DNA of 64,000 nucleotides from Symsagittifera roscoffensis. Its lineage: Eukaryota; Xenacoelomorpha; Acoela; Convolutidae. The position numbers and the translations under genes were made by a program. Shown piece by piece: positions 63,460 to 64,000 of the stretch. Within the stretch, counting starts at the first letter, position 1, and each line of letters opens with the position of its first letter. The notes under the pieces were generated by a model. That model was not told the DNA's origin. It was given only the letters and a program-made list of their open reading frames with translations, and made no database searches. The stretch is from the NCBI RefSeq assembly GCF_963678635.1, contig NC_087069.1, positions 51,036,938 through 51,100,937 of the forward strand, given 5' to 3'.

Positions 63460-64000
63460 ATGATTTCTAACTGATTCCCAAGTGAGGCAACTCACAGCTC
63501 CTTGAACTTATTTGAAAAAAAAACGCCTTTACTTGTCACTTTAGAAAATGCATTCACCCAAAAAATTGGACCTTCCTACTCTCCTGATGGTCCTATGCTG
63601 GGGTTTGAAATACTCGGCGACAGAAATTATTTCATCTTCAACGTACTCGTTTGAAACTAGTAGCACAATGGAACCGTGCTTCGAATGCATGCTACAGAGG
63701 CAGCAAACAGAGATACGCCGATTTTTGTTAACAAACCTTTATCTTCATTATTTTTTGAGTGTACACTGTCTCTGATTGGTGAGAAATTATCAACTACCAA
63801 CGCTAATTTTGCCCATAAAAGCTTTGATGAGACCGAGTTTTCATCCGGTAAGGATGCCTAAAGAACATGGTTGGTTTGTCAAGGTTATTATTTTGAAGAA
63901 AACCCATCAGCTATTAACGGTGCTGGAAGGGTATTTGAAGATGTTACGGAGCGTAAAGGTCTAGAACCGGCCTCGAACGAGCTGAAGCTATTTGGTAAAA
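63460..64000 (+). pseudogene. Polinton major capsid-type protein, copy C (cut by window end)
   Basis: ATG 63460 is followed at once by a TGA in frame (about 63472). SSLNLFEKKTPLLVTLENA and SPDGPMLGFEILGDRN give the N-terminal part. Later frames read FAHKSFDETEFSSGKDA and the RKGLEPASNELKLFGK-like end at the window edge. It lacks the C-terminal half here only because the window ends. Confidence 0.65.

Larger units (their letters stand above)
56142..64000 (+). mobile_element. Polinton/Maverick copy C, interrupted by a Gypsy fragment and cut by the window end
   Basis: Same gene order and orientation as A and B but clearly more diverged. It starts near the N gap with protein X, is split at 57296-59374 by a Gypsy fragment, and continues to the major capsid gene at the window edge. 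Confidence 0.85.

Overview
The window reads as a repeat-rich, gene-poor stretch of an AT-rich animal (probably invertebrate) genome assembly. The reasons are: two classes of LTR retrotransposon, Polinton/Maverick virus-like transposons, a frame-preserving spliceosomal intron inside a Polinton DNA polymerase, long simple-sequence arrays, and two gaps of exactly 200 N. I see no bacterial operon and no rRNA gene. No intact host housekeeping gene is recognisable. The species cannot be named from the sequence alone.

Layout. Bases 1-4804 hold a decayed Ty3/Gypsy-type element in the + orientation (Gag, protease remnant, RT, RNase H, linker, integrase, tail), ending at the first N gap. A 170-bp near-perfect palindrome (5199-5368) follows. 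From about 5940 to 31500 lies a composite Polinton/Maverick block. It holds two tandem copies of the capsid/integrase half (copy A 5940-13240, copy B 13241-18595), then minus-strand genes I do not recognise (18595-19914), then two tandem units of about 3.5-4.2 kb (19730-23265 and 23266-27460) carrying an unrecognised protein, GA tracts, a GC-rich paired hairpin and the zinc-finger start of the polymerase gene. The block ends with one long but broken protein-primed-type DNA polymerase B gene (26995-31497). A second, degenerate palindrome of the same family lies just beyond it (32013-32186).

Bases 32200-35000 are non-coding apart from a tRNA-like sequence and a cluster of degenerate GGATTCCGCA motifs. 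At 35029-36161 there is an unrecognised, apparently unique gene (Ser-rich, two membrane segments) interrupted only at a run of nine A. Two minus-strand Copia-type elements (36892-42880 and 44529-48165) sit in a segmental duplication that includes 0.9 kb of flank, plus a third fragment at 49118-49205. Bases 49200-55940 are mostly non-coding: a short tandem repeat, two weak ORFs and about 2 kb of ACAT-derived repeats. After the second gap, a third and more diverged Polinton (copy C, 56142-64000, running off the window) is interrupted by a fragment of the same Gypsy family as at the left edge (57296-59374).

How the parts fit. In all three Polinton copies the gene order is the same and all genes are on the + strand: unrecognised protein X, a small protein, a one-pass membrane protein, an A32-like packaging ATPase, a linker protein, a retroviral-type integrase, the minor capsid protein, a basic core-like protein and the major capsid protein. 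In A and B an adenovirus-type protease follows. Start/stop overlaps typical of compact viral genomes survive. All copies are inactivated, and A and B share several lesions, so the element was dead before it was duplicated. Family assignments rest on motifs and gene order read by eye; no search was run.
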